This document shows, piece after piece, positions 9,507 to 20,062 of a stretch of 64,000 nucleotides of DNA. The number at the start of each line of letters is the position of its first letter. The first letter of the stretch is position 1. Where the stretch lies: IMG/VR virus record IMGVR_UViG_3300010883_000011, positions 21,773 through 85,772 of that record. One strand, given 5' to 3'. The notes under the pieces were generated by a model. The model was given only the letters and a program-made list of their open reading frames with translations, had not been told where the DNA came from and made no database searches. The stretch comes from a virus. Both the position numbers and the translations under genes were made by a program.

Positions 9507-10061
9507 ATGCCACTTAATATTCCCTCCGGCTCTACTTCCAAAATCAGCTTCGGTCCTGGCGTTGTCAAGATGGGAAGTGCGGGCGCGACTCCCGGAATCG
9601 ATGTCGGCTACCTGTCTGAAGACGGTGTGTCCGTAGAAGTCACCAATGAGAAGAAGGATATTCTCCAGGGAAATCCAAAGCTCGTTGAATACACCTTCTC
9701 CCAGACCCAGGGAGCGACCCTTTCGTTCACGAGTATCGCATGGGACTTCACCAACTTCTGGTGGGCGCTCGGAGCAGGTGTCACCAGCATCAGCGGTACC
9801 AACCACAACATCTCCTATGGCGGTGATCCGCTTGTCAAGACGGTTGCGATTCATTTGCAGCACCAAATGGCTGTGAGTGGCAACACCATCAACGTCTATG
9901 TCTGGCAGGCTGTCAGCGACGGAGGGCTCACGTTCCCGTTTGGCTCGGACGAGCATTCGTTTGAAATGACGTTCAAGGCGCAGCGGGCTGCTACCGATTG
10001 GGCGAGTGCGTCGTTGGCATACAACAAGCAGCTTATTTATATCGAACGTGACATGAGCTAA
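9507..10061 (+). CDS. major tail tube protein
   Basis: 184 residues with no long helices and strong beta-strand alternation. It is the length of a siphovirus tail tube protein. The segments DVGYLSEDGVSVEVTNEKKDI and VKTVAIHLQHQMAVSGNTINVYVWQAV suit the tube fold, in which the early loop and a ring-facing strand are typical. Its position supports the call: tail terminator upstream, frameshifting chaperones and tape measure downstream. A 93-base gap before it contains no clear promoter. Confidence 0.72.
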   Translation: MPLNIPSGSTSKISFGPGVVKMGSAGATPGIDVGYLSEDGVSVEVTNEKKDILQGNPKLVEYTFSQTQGATLSFTSIAWDFTNFWWALGAGVTSISGTNHNISYGGDPLVKTVAIHLQHQMAVSGNTINVYVWQAVSDGGLTFPFGSDEHSFEMTFKAQRAATDWASASLAYNKQLIYIERDMS

Positions 10062-10074
10062 GCCGGGGGCGCGT

Positions 10075-10299
10075 GTGATATGCCCCTTCTGCGGGGCTCA
10101 CACTATCGTCACAGATTCCAGAACTCCACAGTGGCCCGGCAACGCAGCGACGCTTGTTGAAAGTGTATCTGAGGCTGCGGAAGAGTTAGCAGGCGAAAAC
10201 GCGCCAACACGGATTCGGAGACGAAAGTGTAGGTCTGGACACACATTCGTGACTGTCGAAGTTTCACTTCCGACTTTGATGGGATTGATACAAAAGTAA
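10075..10299 (+). CDS. NrdR-like zinc-ribbon mini-protein lacking the ATP-cone
   Basis: 74 residues, GTG start. ICPFCGAHTIVTDSRT followed by RIRRRKCRSGHTFVTVE matches the N-terminal zinc ribbon of NrdR, the ribonucleotide reductase repressor. The second metal pair is altered to C-x3-H, and the ATP-cone domain (about 100 residues) is absent. It may bind DNA or act as a decoy, but this is inference. It sits between the tail tube and the tail chaperone genes. Confidence 0.65.
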   Translation: MICPFCGAHTIVTDSRTPQWPGNAATLVESVSEAAEELAGENAPTRIRRRKCRSGHTFVTVEVSLPTLMGLIQK

Positions 10300-10387
10300 A
10301 CGCTTTCTACATAGACGGCGTTGCTGGCTTTTCCTGTTGCGTTACTGTGGTAGTGTCAAACCTGCCACCCGATGCCCAGGAGGTACC

Positions 10388-10972
10388 GTGGCCGATAAAG
10401 AAACGCCGCCCACCGATCCGTCTACACCAACCGCCGAAGAGGCGGTGCCCCAAACTGATTCGCCTAACCAGAATGGCGCACCTACTAACGGGGCAGGTGA
10501 GCCAGCCGCGACGGCGGATTTTCAAGCACTCATGGAGATGCTTGTACCTCCAATGTCTATCACCGTTGTAGATATCTTTGGAGAAACCTACGAGGTTCCT
10601 TCTGCGATTCCAGCGAGAGCGCAGATCAAGGTGATTCGGCGCTTGGAGTCCATCAAAAGTCTTCCGGTGGCGAGCCAAATCAATTTGGAGGGCGGGCTTA
10701 ATGGGCCGGCGATTGCGAAGTTGATTCTGACGTTGGCGCAAGACCCACGGGTAATGGCGGCGCTTGCGGAATCGTTTGAGTTGGCACACCCTGCGCCGTT
10801 TGCCGCTACGAAGAAACGCGCTGAGACAGAGGGTACCCCATTTGAAGATGCCGCTGACTTGTTTCCCATTGAGGAAATCGTAGGTGCGCTTGTCCCTTTA
10901 TTCGTGCGCCTCGCTCAGAAGGCGGGGGCGGCAGTCCGGGGTCTGGGCGAGGTGACGAATCAAATGGTCTAA
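10388..10972 (+). CDS. tail assembly chaperone (gpG-like)
   Basis: 194 residues. GTG 10388 lies 4 bases after AGGAGGT; upstream in-frame codons have no ribosome site. The first 50 residues are Pro/Thr-rich and disordered, followed by a helical domain. The position directly before the tape measure gene, together with an extension in the -1 frame that continues past its stop, identifies it as the G-type chaperone. That chaperone binds the tape measure and recruits tube subunits. Confidence 0.78.
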   Translation: MADKETPPTDPSTPTAEEAVPQTDSPNQNGAPTNGAGEPAATADFQALMEMLVPPMSITVVDIFGETYEVPSAIPARAQIKVIRRLESIKSLPVASQINLEGGLNGPAIAKLILTLAQDPRVMAALAESFELAHPAPFAATKKRAETEGTPFEDAADLFPIEEIVGALVPLFVRLAQKAGAAVRGLGEVTNQMV

Positions 10973-11301
10973 CGTGGGAGGAGGTATACCAGCTTGCTGG
11001 TGGACTGTTCTCGTCTGGCTGGACGATGGAAGACATGCTCGATCTGACAATCGATCAGATTCAGTTTGTCTCTCACTCAATAGTGTCTCACAAGGTGTGG
11101 CAACTGAACTTGGTGTTAGAGCCGATTTCTCAGGCTCTTGATTCTGGATTCAACAAGGGGAAGGTGAAAGGCAAAAAAAACCAGAGACGCCAGACGCCAA
11201 GCAAGGCGCAGTCAGAGAAAACCATGACTCCTGAACAACAAGATGCGCGTCTGTCGCTCCAGCTTCAAATGATGGGGATGCCAATACACGACCCCAAATA
11301 G
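10921..11301 (+). CDS. tail chaperone T-domain made by -1 frameshift (gpGT)
   Basis: The -1 frame is open from 10873 to 11301. After the upstream stop at 10970 it reads LTWEEVYQLAGGLFSSGW, a typical T-domain opening with no start codon of its own at that point. A run of five G at 10924-10928, over the codons GCG GGG GCG, is the best slip site; a glycine tRNA can re-pair there after -1 movement. The fused product would be about 304 residues. An independent start at ATG 11026 would omit the conserved opening, so frameshifting is favoured. The tail ends in a Lys-rich segment. Confidence 0.75.
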   Translation, partial: GGGGSPGSGRGDESNGLTWEEVYQLAGGLFSSGWTMEDMLDLTIDQIQFVSHSIVSHKVWQLNLVLEPISQALDSGFNKGKVKGKKNQRRQTPSKAQSEKTMTPEQQDARLSLQLQMMGMPIHDPK

Positions 11302-11363
11302 CGCAAATCGTTCGGGCTAAAGACCACCGCACGATATGATAGTTCTGCGCTATTGGGAAAGAC

Positions 11364-14300
11364 ATGCCAACTTCTGAAACTATTGCTCAACTTGCCGTCC
11401 GACTGGTCATGGAGGACCAGGACTTTCAGCGCAAGCTGACAGCAGCGCAGACCTCTACCACCAAGTTCAGCGGAGGCATCAAGAAGCTCGGCAACATGCT
11501 CGGCACCGTCTTGAAGCGGGCATTTGCAGCCGCAGCGGCATCGATGGCTGCATTTAGCGCCGCAACAATCGTTACCGGGGCGCGGTTTGAATACGAGATT
11601 CGAAAAGTTGCCGCGATCAGCAAAGATGGTTCTGACCGTATAGGGGATCTGACAGATAAGGCGCGAGAGCTTGGTTCCCAAACCTCGTTCTCGGCTACCC
11701 AAGCCGCCGAGGCCATGCTGAACTTCTCGCGTGCTGGTATGTCGACAGTCGACATCCTAAGCGCCACCCGCCCGGCCCTGTTGCTGGCCGAAGCTACTGC
11801 GTCCGATATGACGCTGGCAACGGAATCGATGGCTGCGGCTCTTAAGGTTTTCAACCTCACAGGGGATCAGGGTACCAGAGTAGCAGACGTATTTTCAGCC
11901 ACGCTACGCAACAGTCTGTTCAACCTACAGGGCCTCACGGACGGTATGAAGTATGCCGGTGTCGCGGGTTCTGCTTTCGGCATTAGCCTTGAGGAAACCG
12001 CTGCTGCACTGGCCACCTTTAGAAACCAGGGGCTTGAGGCGTCACAGGCCGGCGTGTATTTCCGGGCGATGCTGGCGAAGGCTGCCAACGTCACCCCGAA
12101 AGCTAGCGCGGCTTTGTCGGAGCTTGGCCTAACTGCACGCGACATCAACCCAGAGCTTCACGACTTTTCAACGATCATGCAGACTCTTGGGGACTCGGGA
12201 ATCTCAGCCTCACAGGGCATGAGGATCTTTGGGCAACGAGCCGGCGCGTCGGTCGCAAACATTGCACAACAGTTTCAGGCCGGGGCTACCGACTTTCACG
12301 ACATCACGGATTCAATCAGTGAGTCTGCCGGGGAGACGGAACGCATTTGGGAAGAGATGACCGATACGGTTCAGTATCAGTCCATCGTCGCAAAGTCGGC
12401 GTTCCAGGAGCTAATGCTCACGGTCTTTGACGTGTGGGGTGGTCAACTCAAAGAACTGTTCATGGCCCTCACGGATGTCATCAACTTCACGTCGATGTAT
12501 ATCCAAATGCAAACGACGCAGATGAAAAAGGACTTCGATGGTTCTCTTGGTTCTGTGATCGATATGCTGAAGAACAACAAGGAGGAAATCGCAGTAGGGT
12601 TCGTGAAGCTCTTGACCGTAATGGCGGATGTGTTCGCGTGGACAATCAAGATCATTCCGCATCTGGACAACATCTTCCGCATACTCTTTTCGATCTTTGT
12701 GGGGCTCAAGGTCACGGGCTTCGTGACCGCTATTTACACAGCCGTCATTCCCGCGCTGGCGGCTGCTGGGACGGCGGCTGCGTTCTGGGCAACGGCGGTG
12801 AACATAGCGACGTTCGGGGCGGCTGCGCTGGCTGGTGGAGTGATTGCCTTCGGTGTTGCCATGAGCGTGACAAGCGGCATGGTCAACGAGGCCGGTGGGG
12901 AGGTAGAAAGCCTGCGGTCGACCATGGCGGCTCTTGCCAGAGAAACAGAGAAACGGGAGTTCCATAACGAAGACGAATGGAACACGCTGATCTCAGACAC
13001 CAAGACGCACACCCAGGAGGTTCGCGCACAACTGATCGAGCAGGGAAATCTCAATCGGGCTCTGGATCGAGAGCTACAAATTCTTCTTCAACTGAATCCC
13101 GCAGAAGCGGAACGAATGCGACTCAATGGTCAGCTATTCGAATCCGAGGGACGACTCATCACTGTTCGTCAGGCGCTCATAAGTGGCGACGAAGCACAGT
13201 TGGCCGCGCTTGAAGCCAACAGGACAGCGATGGTTGAAAACATCGCCGGCCTGGAAGCCGAACGCCAGATGATGAACTACCGCCTCGCTGATATGCGGAG
13301 CATTCATGGAGCGCGTGTAGAAGAAGGCGATGTAACCGCGAACATGCTGCAACTGTTCAAGTTGGAGTACAACTCCGTTGAGGAGGTCAACGCGGCGCAT
13401 AAGGCCCTACGGGACTCCATCGTGGCCGAGGGTCAGGCGTATCTGAACCTTGAGCAACAGATCGAGGCTGTCAACCAAAGCATCGCCGAGCAACAAGCCG
13501 CGAGAAAGAAGCTGGCTGGCGAAAGGGCCTCTGCCGATGCTGCGCGTGCTTGGGCGAAACTGCAAAAAGATCGAATTTCAGCCGCCGAGAAAAGAGCCAA
13601 GATCGAAGCGGCACTTGAAGAGCGGGGCACGCTTGCCGGAGCCACTGCTCTTGAAACCTTCAAGCATCAGCTAAACGAAAGAACAGCAGCCATCACAACG
13701 CAGATTCAGGAAGAGATGAATCTGTACCATGGACGCCGTGGTAGCCAAGAGAAGCTGCTGGAGCTTGAGGTTGAGTTTTATCGCCTCGCTGATCTGGAAA
13801 GATCAACGAGTCGCCAAGAGATCCTGGCCGAAATGGACTCCCAGGAAGCGGAGTTCTCCCGGAACCGTAAGGGCGACATTCAGGACGAGAAAAATGCCAT
13901 TCTCACCCGCTATACAGAAGAACTGGACGCCATAGACGAATTGCACGCCAAGGCGCAGGCAACAATCGACGCGCAAAGCGACATGAACGTCGATCATTTT
14001 GCGGAATCAATGGCGTTGGCTAAAGAGACATCGGCACACCGCGAAGAAGCCGCCACCACCGTAGCCATACAGCTTTCCCGTCTCGACAGGGATCAACATG
14101 CTCTCGCGCAATCGGAAATCGCGGGGCTTACAGAGGGGAGACTCGATCAGACCAAGGCACTGGAACAGGAATATCGAGATTTCGTCTATTCGCTCCAGGT
14201 CAACGGCTATCAACTCTCACAGGAAGAACAGCAACGAATAGCCGACGAATTTCTAAAGCGACGACAGGCGCGAGAACTGCAAATCGCCGACAACGTCCGA

Positions 14301-16094
14301 GCCATCACAGGGGAGGAGTTGAGTTGGCGTGAGCAGGCGCAGCGCGAGTATTCAGACTGGGACAAAGAAAACTCGGACGCTACAGAGGAGCAGAAAGAAA
14401 CCGCCAGAAAGGCGTTGATGAAGAAGTTTCTTTCTGAAGAGCTACGAGAGCGTCTTGCGAAGCTGAAGAAGTACGCTGGTGCAGCTATCGCTGTTTTCAA
14501 GACGATAGCGAAAGCTGGGGCAGCGGTCTTCAAGGGCTTGGCGTCAGCGTCGCAGGCGGTATTCGGGCTCTTTCAGTCGATTTCTGGATTCTCGTTCAAC
14601 CTTGTTGGGATGATTGGCGACCTCACATCTGCGGCGCAAGAAGCCGGTGGCGCGTTCAACATCACCGAACAAGCGCAAACCATGGTCGATGACATGGTTG
14701 GCGGCGCGATCACCATGATGGAAATGTTTGTCGCTGGCGCTCCTATCTTGATCGCACGACTCGCAGAAAGCATTCCCGAGCTTATGCGAAAATTCGCTGC
14801 CGCCTTGCCACAAATCGTCCGGGCTCTTGCGAACGGTGTCCCAAACGTTCTTAGAGCAATCGCAAGCAACATCGGAATCGTGATCGACGCGCTCGCGTCC
14901 TCCATCCCGATCTTGATGCGTGGGGTGGGAGAGGCAATCCCCATTGTGGTCACTGCGATTGTCGAGGCTGTTCCGCAGATCATCTCGGCGATTCTTGAAG
15001 CGTTGCCTGCGGTGTTGTCCACCATTCAAGATGCCATTGGCCCGCTTATCGAAGCGATAGTGGGAGCGGTTGTTCAAATCGTCGCGGCGATTCCAGAAAT
15101 CATCACCATGCTCTTGGCGTCTCTACCAGCGATCATTGTAACGCTCATGGATGGGGTCACAGAGATCATACGTTCCGTCATCGAGGCGTTGCCGCTTATC
15201 ATCCTCGCTATTGTTGAGTCGTTTCCCTACATTATTCGGGCGTTGATGGAGGGGCTCGTCGGGCTTGTAGTCATGCTTGTGGAGATGATTCCGGTTCTCA
15301 TCGCCGAGATCATTAGCCTGATACCGGAGATTGTCCTTGCGCTCATCATGTCGATTAGCGAGATCATGACCGCTCTTGTTCTTGCGGTACCAGATCTCAT
15401 TATCGCGCTCGTACAAGCCATTCCTGTGATTATGGTGGCCCTGGTTGCGGCGATTCCAGAAATAGTCATGGCGCTCGTTTTCGGCATCGTCGGTTCCATC
15501 GGGCAAATTATCAGCGCGTTGGTGGTGGGCGTGATTGGCCGCATACCGGAGATCTTGGCAGAGGTCTGGCTGGGACTGATGGACCTTCTCTACAATGCCT
15601 GGGACAACATCATGGTCCGCATCAGGGAGTTTTTCGATAAGTATCTCGGATGGATCACAAATGTTTTCGGCGGAGGAGAAGACGGCGAAAAGGGAATGAT
15701 AGGTAAGGCGTGGGACGCGACCGTCGATGGCCTTAAATCCGCAGGCGAGAAAATGGCTGGCTGGTTTAGCTACAGCGGGATTGATTATGTCCCAGCCACC
15801 ATGCGTGTCACGGTCCATCCGGGTGAAGCTGTGGTACCAGCCGACCGCAACGCCAGAGGCGGGAAGTCGGGCCAGGGCGACCCCGCTACGCCGGGATATG
15901 GCCCCCCATCCGGCGGTGGGCAATCACAACCAATAGACATCGCAATCATGGCAGAGGGTAGGCTGTTAGATGCTGTCCAGGTAACCGCTATGCAGCGTGG
16001 ACATGCTCCCAAGATCACCCGCGAGCTTCGGCGTCAGAGCGGCGTGAAAGTGGGATTCAATCGCGGTAAGTTTCAATCTTGGAGTAAAGCCTAA
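11364..16094 (+). CDS. tail tape measure protein
   Basis: 1576 residues. The N-terminal domain (1-330) matches the TP901-type tape measure family, with QTSFSATQAAEAMLNFSRAGM and RNSLFNLQGLTDGMKYAG. Residues 330-460 are hydrophobic, and residues 500-1050 form long charged coiled coils. Residues 1119-1392 are built from short IPxIIxALVxA-like hydrophobic repeats. The C-terminus carries a small loop-rich domain. At the usual length of about 0.15 nm per residue, the tail would be near 235 nm (inference). It ends in TAATG overlap with the next gene. Confidence 0.93.
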   Translation: MPTSETIAQLAVRLVMEDQDFQRKLTAAQTSTTKFSGGIKKLGNMLGTVLKRAFAAAAASMAAFSAATIVTGARFEYEIRKVAAISKDGSDRIGDLTDKARELGSQTSFSATQAAEAMLNFSRAGMSTVDILSATRPALLLAEATASDMTLATESMAAALKVFNLTGDQGTRVADVFSATLRNSLFNLQGLTDGMKYAGVAGSAFGISLEETAAALATFRNQGLEASQAGVYFRAMLAKAANVTPKASAALSELGLTARDINPELHDFSTIMQTLGDSGISASQGMRIFGQRAGASVANIAQQFQAGATDFHDITDSISESAGETERIWEEMTDTVQYQSIVAKSAFQELMLTVFDVWGGQLKELFMALTDVINFTSMYIQMQTTQMKKDFDGSLGSVIDMLKNNKEEIAVGFVKLLTVMADVFAWTIKIIPHLDNIFRILFSIFVGLKVTGFVTAIYTAVIPALAAAGTAAAFWATAVNIATFGAAALAGGVIAFGVAMSVTSGMVNEAGGEVESLRSTMAALARETEKREFHNEDEWNTLISDTKTHTQEVRAQLIEQGNLNRALDRELQILLQLNPAEAERMRLNGQLFESEGRLITVRQALISGDEAQLAALEANRTAMVENIAGLEAERQMMNYRLADMRSIHGARVEEGDVTANMLQLFKLEYNSVEEVNAAHKALRDSIVAEGQAYLNLEQQIEAVNQSIAEQQAARKKLAGERASADAARAWAKLQKDRISAAEKRAKIEAALEERGTLAGATALETFKHQLNERTAAITTQIQEEMNLYHGRRGSQEKLLELEVEFYRLADLERSTSRQEILAEMDSQEAEFSRNRKGDIQDEKNAILTRYTEELDAIDELHAKAQATIDAQSDMNVDHFAESMALAKETSAHREEAATTVAIQLSRLDRDQHALAQSEIAGLTEGRLDQTKALEQEYRDFVYSLQVNGYQLSQEEQQRIADEFLKRRQARELQIADNVRAITGEELSWREQAQREYSDWDKENSDATEEQKETARKALMKKFLSEELRERLAKLKKYAGAAIAVFKTIAKAGAAVFKGLASASQAVFGLFQSISGFSFNLVGMIGDLTSAAQEAGGAFNITEQAQTMVDDMVGGAITMMEMFVAGAPILIARLAESIPELMRKFAAALPQIVRALANGVPNVLRAIASNIGIVIDALASSIPILMRGVGEAIPIVVTAIVEAVPQIISAILEALPAVLSTIQDAIGPLIEAIVGAVVQIVAAIPEIITMLLASLPAIIVTLMDGVTEIIRSVIEALPLIILAIVESFPYIIRALMEGLVGLVVMLVEMIPVLIAEIISLIPEIVLALIMSISEIMTALVLAVPDLIIALVQAIPVIMVALVAAIPEIVMALVFGIVGSIGQIISALVVGVIGRIPEILAEVWLGLMDLLYNAWDNIMVRIREFFDKYLGWITNVFGGGEDGEKGMIGKAWDATVDGLKSAGEKMAGWFSYSGIDYVPATMRVTVHPGEAVVPADRNARGGKSGQGDPATPGYGPPSGGGQSQPIDIAIMAEGRLLDAVQVTAMQRGHAPKITRELRRQSGVKVGFNRGKFQSWSKA

Positions 16095-19000
16095 TGCCAA
16101 CGACTCCAGGACCACAGCAGTTCTTCATTATGCCTGACCCCTATTTAGTGGGGAAAGACAATGTGACGGCTTTCACCAACGCGTCGGGTTCGTACCCGGC
16201 ACGGGCGGTGCCCGCGACGACGAATGAAGGATCTGGCTCCGCGTTCCTCACGGGCACCTACTCGACGCCAGCCGGTTTCAACATTCGTTGCATGGCGAGT
16301 GGGGGCGTCTATTCCGGTGGAACATGGGGATGGAAAGGCTCAAAGGAAACGCCGACGCAAACCTATGTCGCGGTCGATTACAACTCCTACCGCGCAGGCG
16401 AATCGGTTGATAGCTTTTTCTATAACTGGACGGGCTATTGGCGTGGCATGAATGACCTTCGGTATGGTCATGCGTACAACCCGCCAACCTTCACCACCGG
16501 AATCGTTCCATACACCGAAAAGTGGTACAGCCTGGACGGGTGCTACATCCCGCATCTTCGGCGCGAAATCTACTACATTACGCAATCGTCACTGACCATC
16601 ACTGCGGCTTATCGCGATGAACCGCATGTTCCTGGCAACGAGGAAAACTGGACAGTCAAGAACATCACCATCGCAGATACAGGGAACGATTTTTTCGTCG
16701 ATGAAACCTACCTGGGACGACCGGATTCCTTTTTCGCAGTTTGCGTATTGCGGGATGGAAAACTACGCATGGCGACGCGCCGTGGTTCAGACATCGACAT
16801 CTACGAAAGCACGGATGGTCTATCGTGGTCGAAGATCGCTGATGACATCGTAAACAGGTTCACGACGACACAGTGCCGTCAAGTAGAGCAGGTCTGTCTG
16901 GCTGCAAGCGGTGACTGGCTGCGTTTGTGCTGGGTAGACCACCACAAGGCGGCTTCTGCACCAACAAGCACCTACCCTGTAAGAACCCTAATCAGCGCAG
17001 ATCGTGGAGCATCTTGGGTAGAGGTAAACAACCCGGATGGGGCAGGGGAGATTTTCCCGTTTGAGATTGGTCGTGTCGCGAATCCATATTGCTATACGCT
17101 TGTTGCTGCTGACGACGACGCGGGTACCTTCATTCTGTACGCTGGACAAAGCACAAGCGCGTGTACCGTCTACACAGCGACTCGTGACGAGTCTTGGCTG
17201 GAGGCCCCGGAAATAGGTGGGTCGTCTGGTGTTCTGTTAGTGCATCCCTATTCTGTGGCCTACAACGCTGGCGGGGCGAGAGGGGCGGGCTGGATTTATT
17301 TCGTGCGTCATCAGCGCAACTTTGGGACGGATTGGGCCAGGAGTGACCAAACCGGGCAAGGTAGCTCTATAGCCCACGCTTGGGACAGCCCGTCCACGGT
17401 GGCCTTTTCTGGGTGGGACGATGGCGACACGCTTGAAGTCTGGTTGGTGGACCCGGCAAATATTCGTAGTGCCAAGGGTTGGAAGCGTCTGAAGCAAGAC
17501 AACAACCACAATGTCTGGGTGCCACGCGACAAGTGCAACATCACAGTTGTGAACTGTGGTTCCTACATGGGGATCTCCTGGTCAAACCTGGACAACTTCG
17601 CTTATACGCAGGACAACGAGGGTAACTATATCGCGTCGGGCGGGTATTTCCGTCTTGGTGGGTGGGATACGCGCCCCATCAAAGAAGCGTTCTCTCCCAA
17701 ATTCAGTCCGCCTGCTGTCGAGGAAGGTATCGCTCTAATGGGCGGTGCTGGGAACATTATTCCTCACCAACCAGGGCATGATCTTTACCGCATCAAGTGG
17801 TTCGCGTCGATGGGTATGCCATCGGCTGGTGGCGACAACTACCCGCTCCCAAATGCGCTCGGTACGATTTACCACGGATGGCCGTGGGAGGAAGTATTGA
17901 CAGCAGGCGCGGGCGGCTTCGCCTCGAATCCTGCCCATCTGTTGATCTACAGCGATACCGTCGTGGGTGGCGGTGACTATCAGTATTTCAAATATAACGG
18001 AGCCGAGTCCAACTCACGCGAATCGAATAGCTGGACTACTACCAGCACCATAAACGACGCCCCCGGTGGCTCCTGCATCGAATGGGTCTTCAACATGAAT
18101 GCGGGCGGTGATTGTACTCGTGACGAAGTTGCCCTAAAAGTGCGCGGGACACCCTGGGCGTGGGGTGGAAGCAACACACACGTCATGATTGAGGCGTACC
18201 ACGATTCGGGTTGCGTAGCGGTGTGGGACACCAGTGCCACTACAGAAGCCACAGCTACAGTCACAGTCGCGGACCCCCTAACTGCCGCTCCCGCAGACAA
18301 GATCACTATCGGCGGTATCGACTTGGTGGGTGTGGTCGGTCCAAGCCTGTTGGCCGACCAGTTTATGGTTGGTGCGAGTGCTGCCGCTTGTGCAACGAAT
18401 ATGGCGAGCGCCATCAATACCGCGACCAACAGTTTCACATCTATAGCGACCGCAACATCTGTTGGGAAAGTCCTGACCCTAACCGCAGTACCCACCGGCA
18501 CAAGCGGAAACTCAACAACCCTAACGGCTACCGTGGCGGTGGCTGGCGCTCTTGCTCCGTCTGGGGCTACATTTGCTGGCGGTCTTGATACTGCCATGCT
18601 CTTTGCCATCACGGGCGACATGGTGAACTACTGGTGGACGTTCCGGTTAGTGTTCAGGCCGATCCCAGGCACGAGCGGCACCACTGACGATACGCAGGTG
18701 TATTTCGCAGCACGCCGGAACGACCAGACATATTGGCGATCTAAGAAGACCGTTGTAACGCCCGCAACTGGTGTCAACCGAATCTCGCAGCACATCTCGT
18801 TCGGTCATCACGGTCTGGGGACGGGTGGAGCCGCCGGCCAGAACATGAGTCGCTGGAAGTCTGTTTCTGTCCTGGGGTTCAGCGATTGTGTGCAGACTGT
18901 TGGGACCACCGCTGCCCTATCGGCCCTGTGGACAACACCAGACAACACACGCGGCCAACTGATGGTTCAAGACCCGGTCTATATCGAGAGTGGGGCGAAC

Positions 19001-20062
19001 GCCCATTGGGTCGGGTTGGGGACATTTGAGAACGACCATTTTCTGGCAGAACCGGAGTACAACTTCCATCCAGGCAACGTGTTCCTTCAAAGCCCGCGTG
19101 TCCAGTGGCGTTCTACCTCTGACGGTTCAACCGCATTTGTGGGTTTCCAGGCAGCGTCCGGCAACACCTACCTTTCTTTTGACCACAACGCGTGCGCGGT
19201 ATTTGGGACTAACGTACCGGAAATCACGGTTCAGTACGACACCGACTCAACCTTTGCCTCACCACCAGCGACGTTCACGTTGGATGCGAAACTCTACGAT
19301 GGTCTACGGATCGCATCTTCTGGATATCAGAAGATCGTTCTGGACACCGGAAACGCCTCGCTACCCTCCGATGGTGAACTGGTTTCGGGTATGCCTCGCC
19401 GCACCAGAAACGCGCCAAGTACCACCTACATCAAAATTACAACCGGGTCCTACAGCGGAAAGGTGTACCGGATCATGCGACAAGTCGGTCAAACGACTCT
19501 TCACATCGATGATGTTGGAACCCCGTTTGCATCACTCGCGGGTCAAAGCTGCTTGATCTTCGGTGACCGGGCGTCTGTCGTTTATGGTAGCGGTGTTGAT
19601 TCATACCCGTACATGCGTCTGTCGATAACCGCGACAGAGACTGCGGAGGACTACTACAAAATCGGAACGGTAGTCGCGGGGATCTCGCTGCCCATTTCGG
19701 TTCCGATGGATTGGGCATTCCAAAACGCGCAGCAGCCAAACATCACCGAATACAGAACAAGAAGCGCGGTGAGGTGGGGGTTTGTAGAGGGGCCGCCTCA
19801 ACGCGTAATCAGTGGGCGCGTGATCGGCGATGTCCAACAATGGCGCGTAAAGTTCAGGCGCTTGCTACAACAAACAGCGGAGTATTCCAATCGATGTCTC
19901 GCGTTGTGTCTGGATGACCAGCAGCTAAACCATCAGGACTCATTGATTCTTGGCTATGTCTCAAGCGGCGGCGATCTGGACAATGCCGCATGGTACCTGG
20001 ACAGTGCTGGCACCTGGAGGTCCGCTGGGGATATCTCAATCCAGTTTGACGAGGATGTGTAA
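16094..20062 (+). CDS. large tail-tip or tail-associated virion protein with BNR-like propeller segment
   Basis: 1322 residues, start coupled to the tape measure stop as TAATG. Residues about 200-420 contain Ser/Asp-box-like turns, such as IYESTDGLSWSKI and ISADRGASWVEV, typical of BNR or sialidase-like beta-propellers. Residues 715-835 are a Thr/Ala-rich repeat module, probably an inserted adhesin domain. The C-terminal 150 residues are a separate domain containing RFVEGPPQRVISGR-like text common in tail-tip proteins. A distal-tail or host-binding role is inferred from the position after the tape measure. Confidence 0.7.
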   Translation: MPTTPGPQQFFIMPDPYLVGKDNVTAFTNASGSYPARAVPATTNEGSGSAFLTGTYSTPAGFNIRCMASGGVYSGGTWGWKGSKETPTQTYVAVDYNSYRAGESVDSFFYNWTGYWRGMNDLRYGHAYNPPTFTTGIVPYTEKWYSLDGCYIPHLRREIYYITQSSLTITAAYRDEPHVPGNEENWTVKNITIADTGNDFFVDETYLGRPDSFFAVCVLRDGKLRMATRRGSDIDIYESTDGLSWSKIADDIVNRFTTTQCRQVEQVCLAASGDWLRLCWVDHHKAASAPTSTYPVRTLISADRGASWVEVNNPDGAGEIFPFEIGRVANPYCYTLVAADDDAGTFILYAGQSTSACTVYTATRDESWLEAPEIGGSSGVLLVHPYSVAYNAGGARGAGWIYFVRHQRNFGTDWARSDQTGQGSSIAHAWDSPSTVAFSGWDDGDTLEVWLVDPANIRSAKGWKRLKQDNNHNVWVPRDKCNITVVNCGSYMGISWSNLDNFAYTQDNEGNYIASGGYFRLGGWDTRPIKEAFSPKFSPPAVEEGIALMGGAGNIIPHQPGHDLYRIKWFASMGMPSAGGDNYPLPNALGTIYHGWPWEEVLTAGAGGFASNPAHLLIYSDTVVGGGDYQYFKYNGAESNSRESNSWTTTSTINDAPGGSCIEWVFNMNAGGDCTRDEVALKVRGTPWAWGGSNTHVMIEAYHDSGCVAVWDTSATTEATATVTVADPLTAAPADKITIGGIDLVGVVGPSLLADQFMVGASAAACATNMASAINTATNSFTSIATATSVGKVLTLTAVPTGTSGNSTTLTATVAVAGALAPSGATFAGGLDTAMLFAITGDMVNYWWTFRLVFRPIPGTSGTTDDTQVYFAARRNDQTYWRSKKTVVTPATGVNRISQHISFGHHGLGTGGAAGQNMSRWKSVSVLGFSDCVQTVGTTAALSALWTTPDNTRGQLMVQDPVYIESGANAHWVGLGTFENDHFLAEPEYNFHPGNVFLQSPRVQWRSTSDGSTAFVGFQAASGNTYLSFDHNACAVFGTNVPEITVQYDTDSTFASPPATFTLDAKLYDGLRIASSGYQKIVLDTGNASLPSDGELVSGMPRRTRNAPSTTYIKITTGSYSGKVYRIMRQVGQTTLHIDDVGTPFASLAGQSCLIFGDRASVVYGSGVDSYPYMRLSITATETAEDYYKIGTVVAGISLPISVPMDWAFQNAQQPNITEYRTRSAVRWGFVEGPPQRVISGRVIGDVQQWRVKFRRLLQQTAEYSNRCLALCLDDQQLNHQDSLILGYVSSGGDLDNAAWYLDSAGTWRSAGDISIQFDEDV

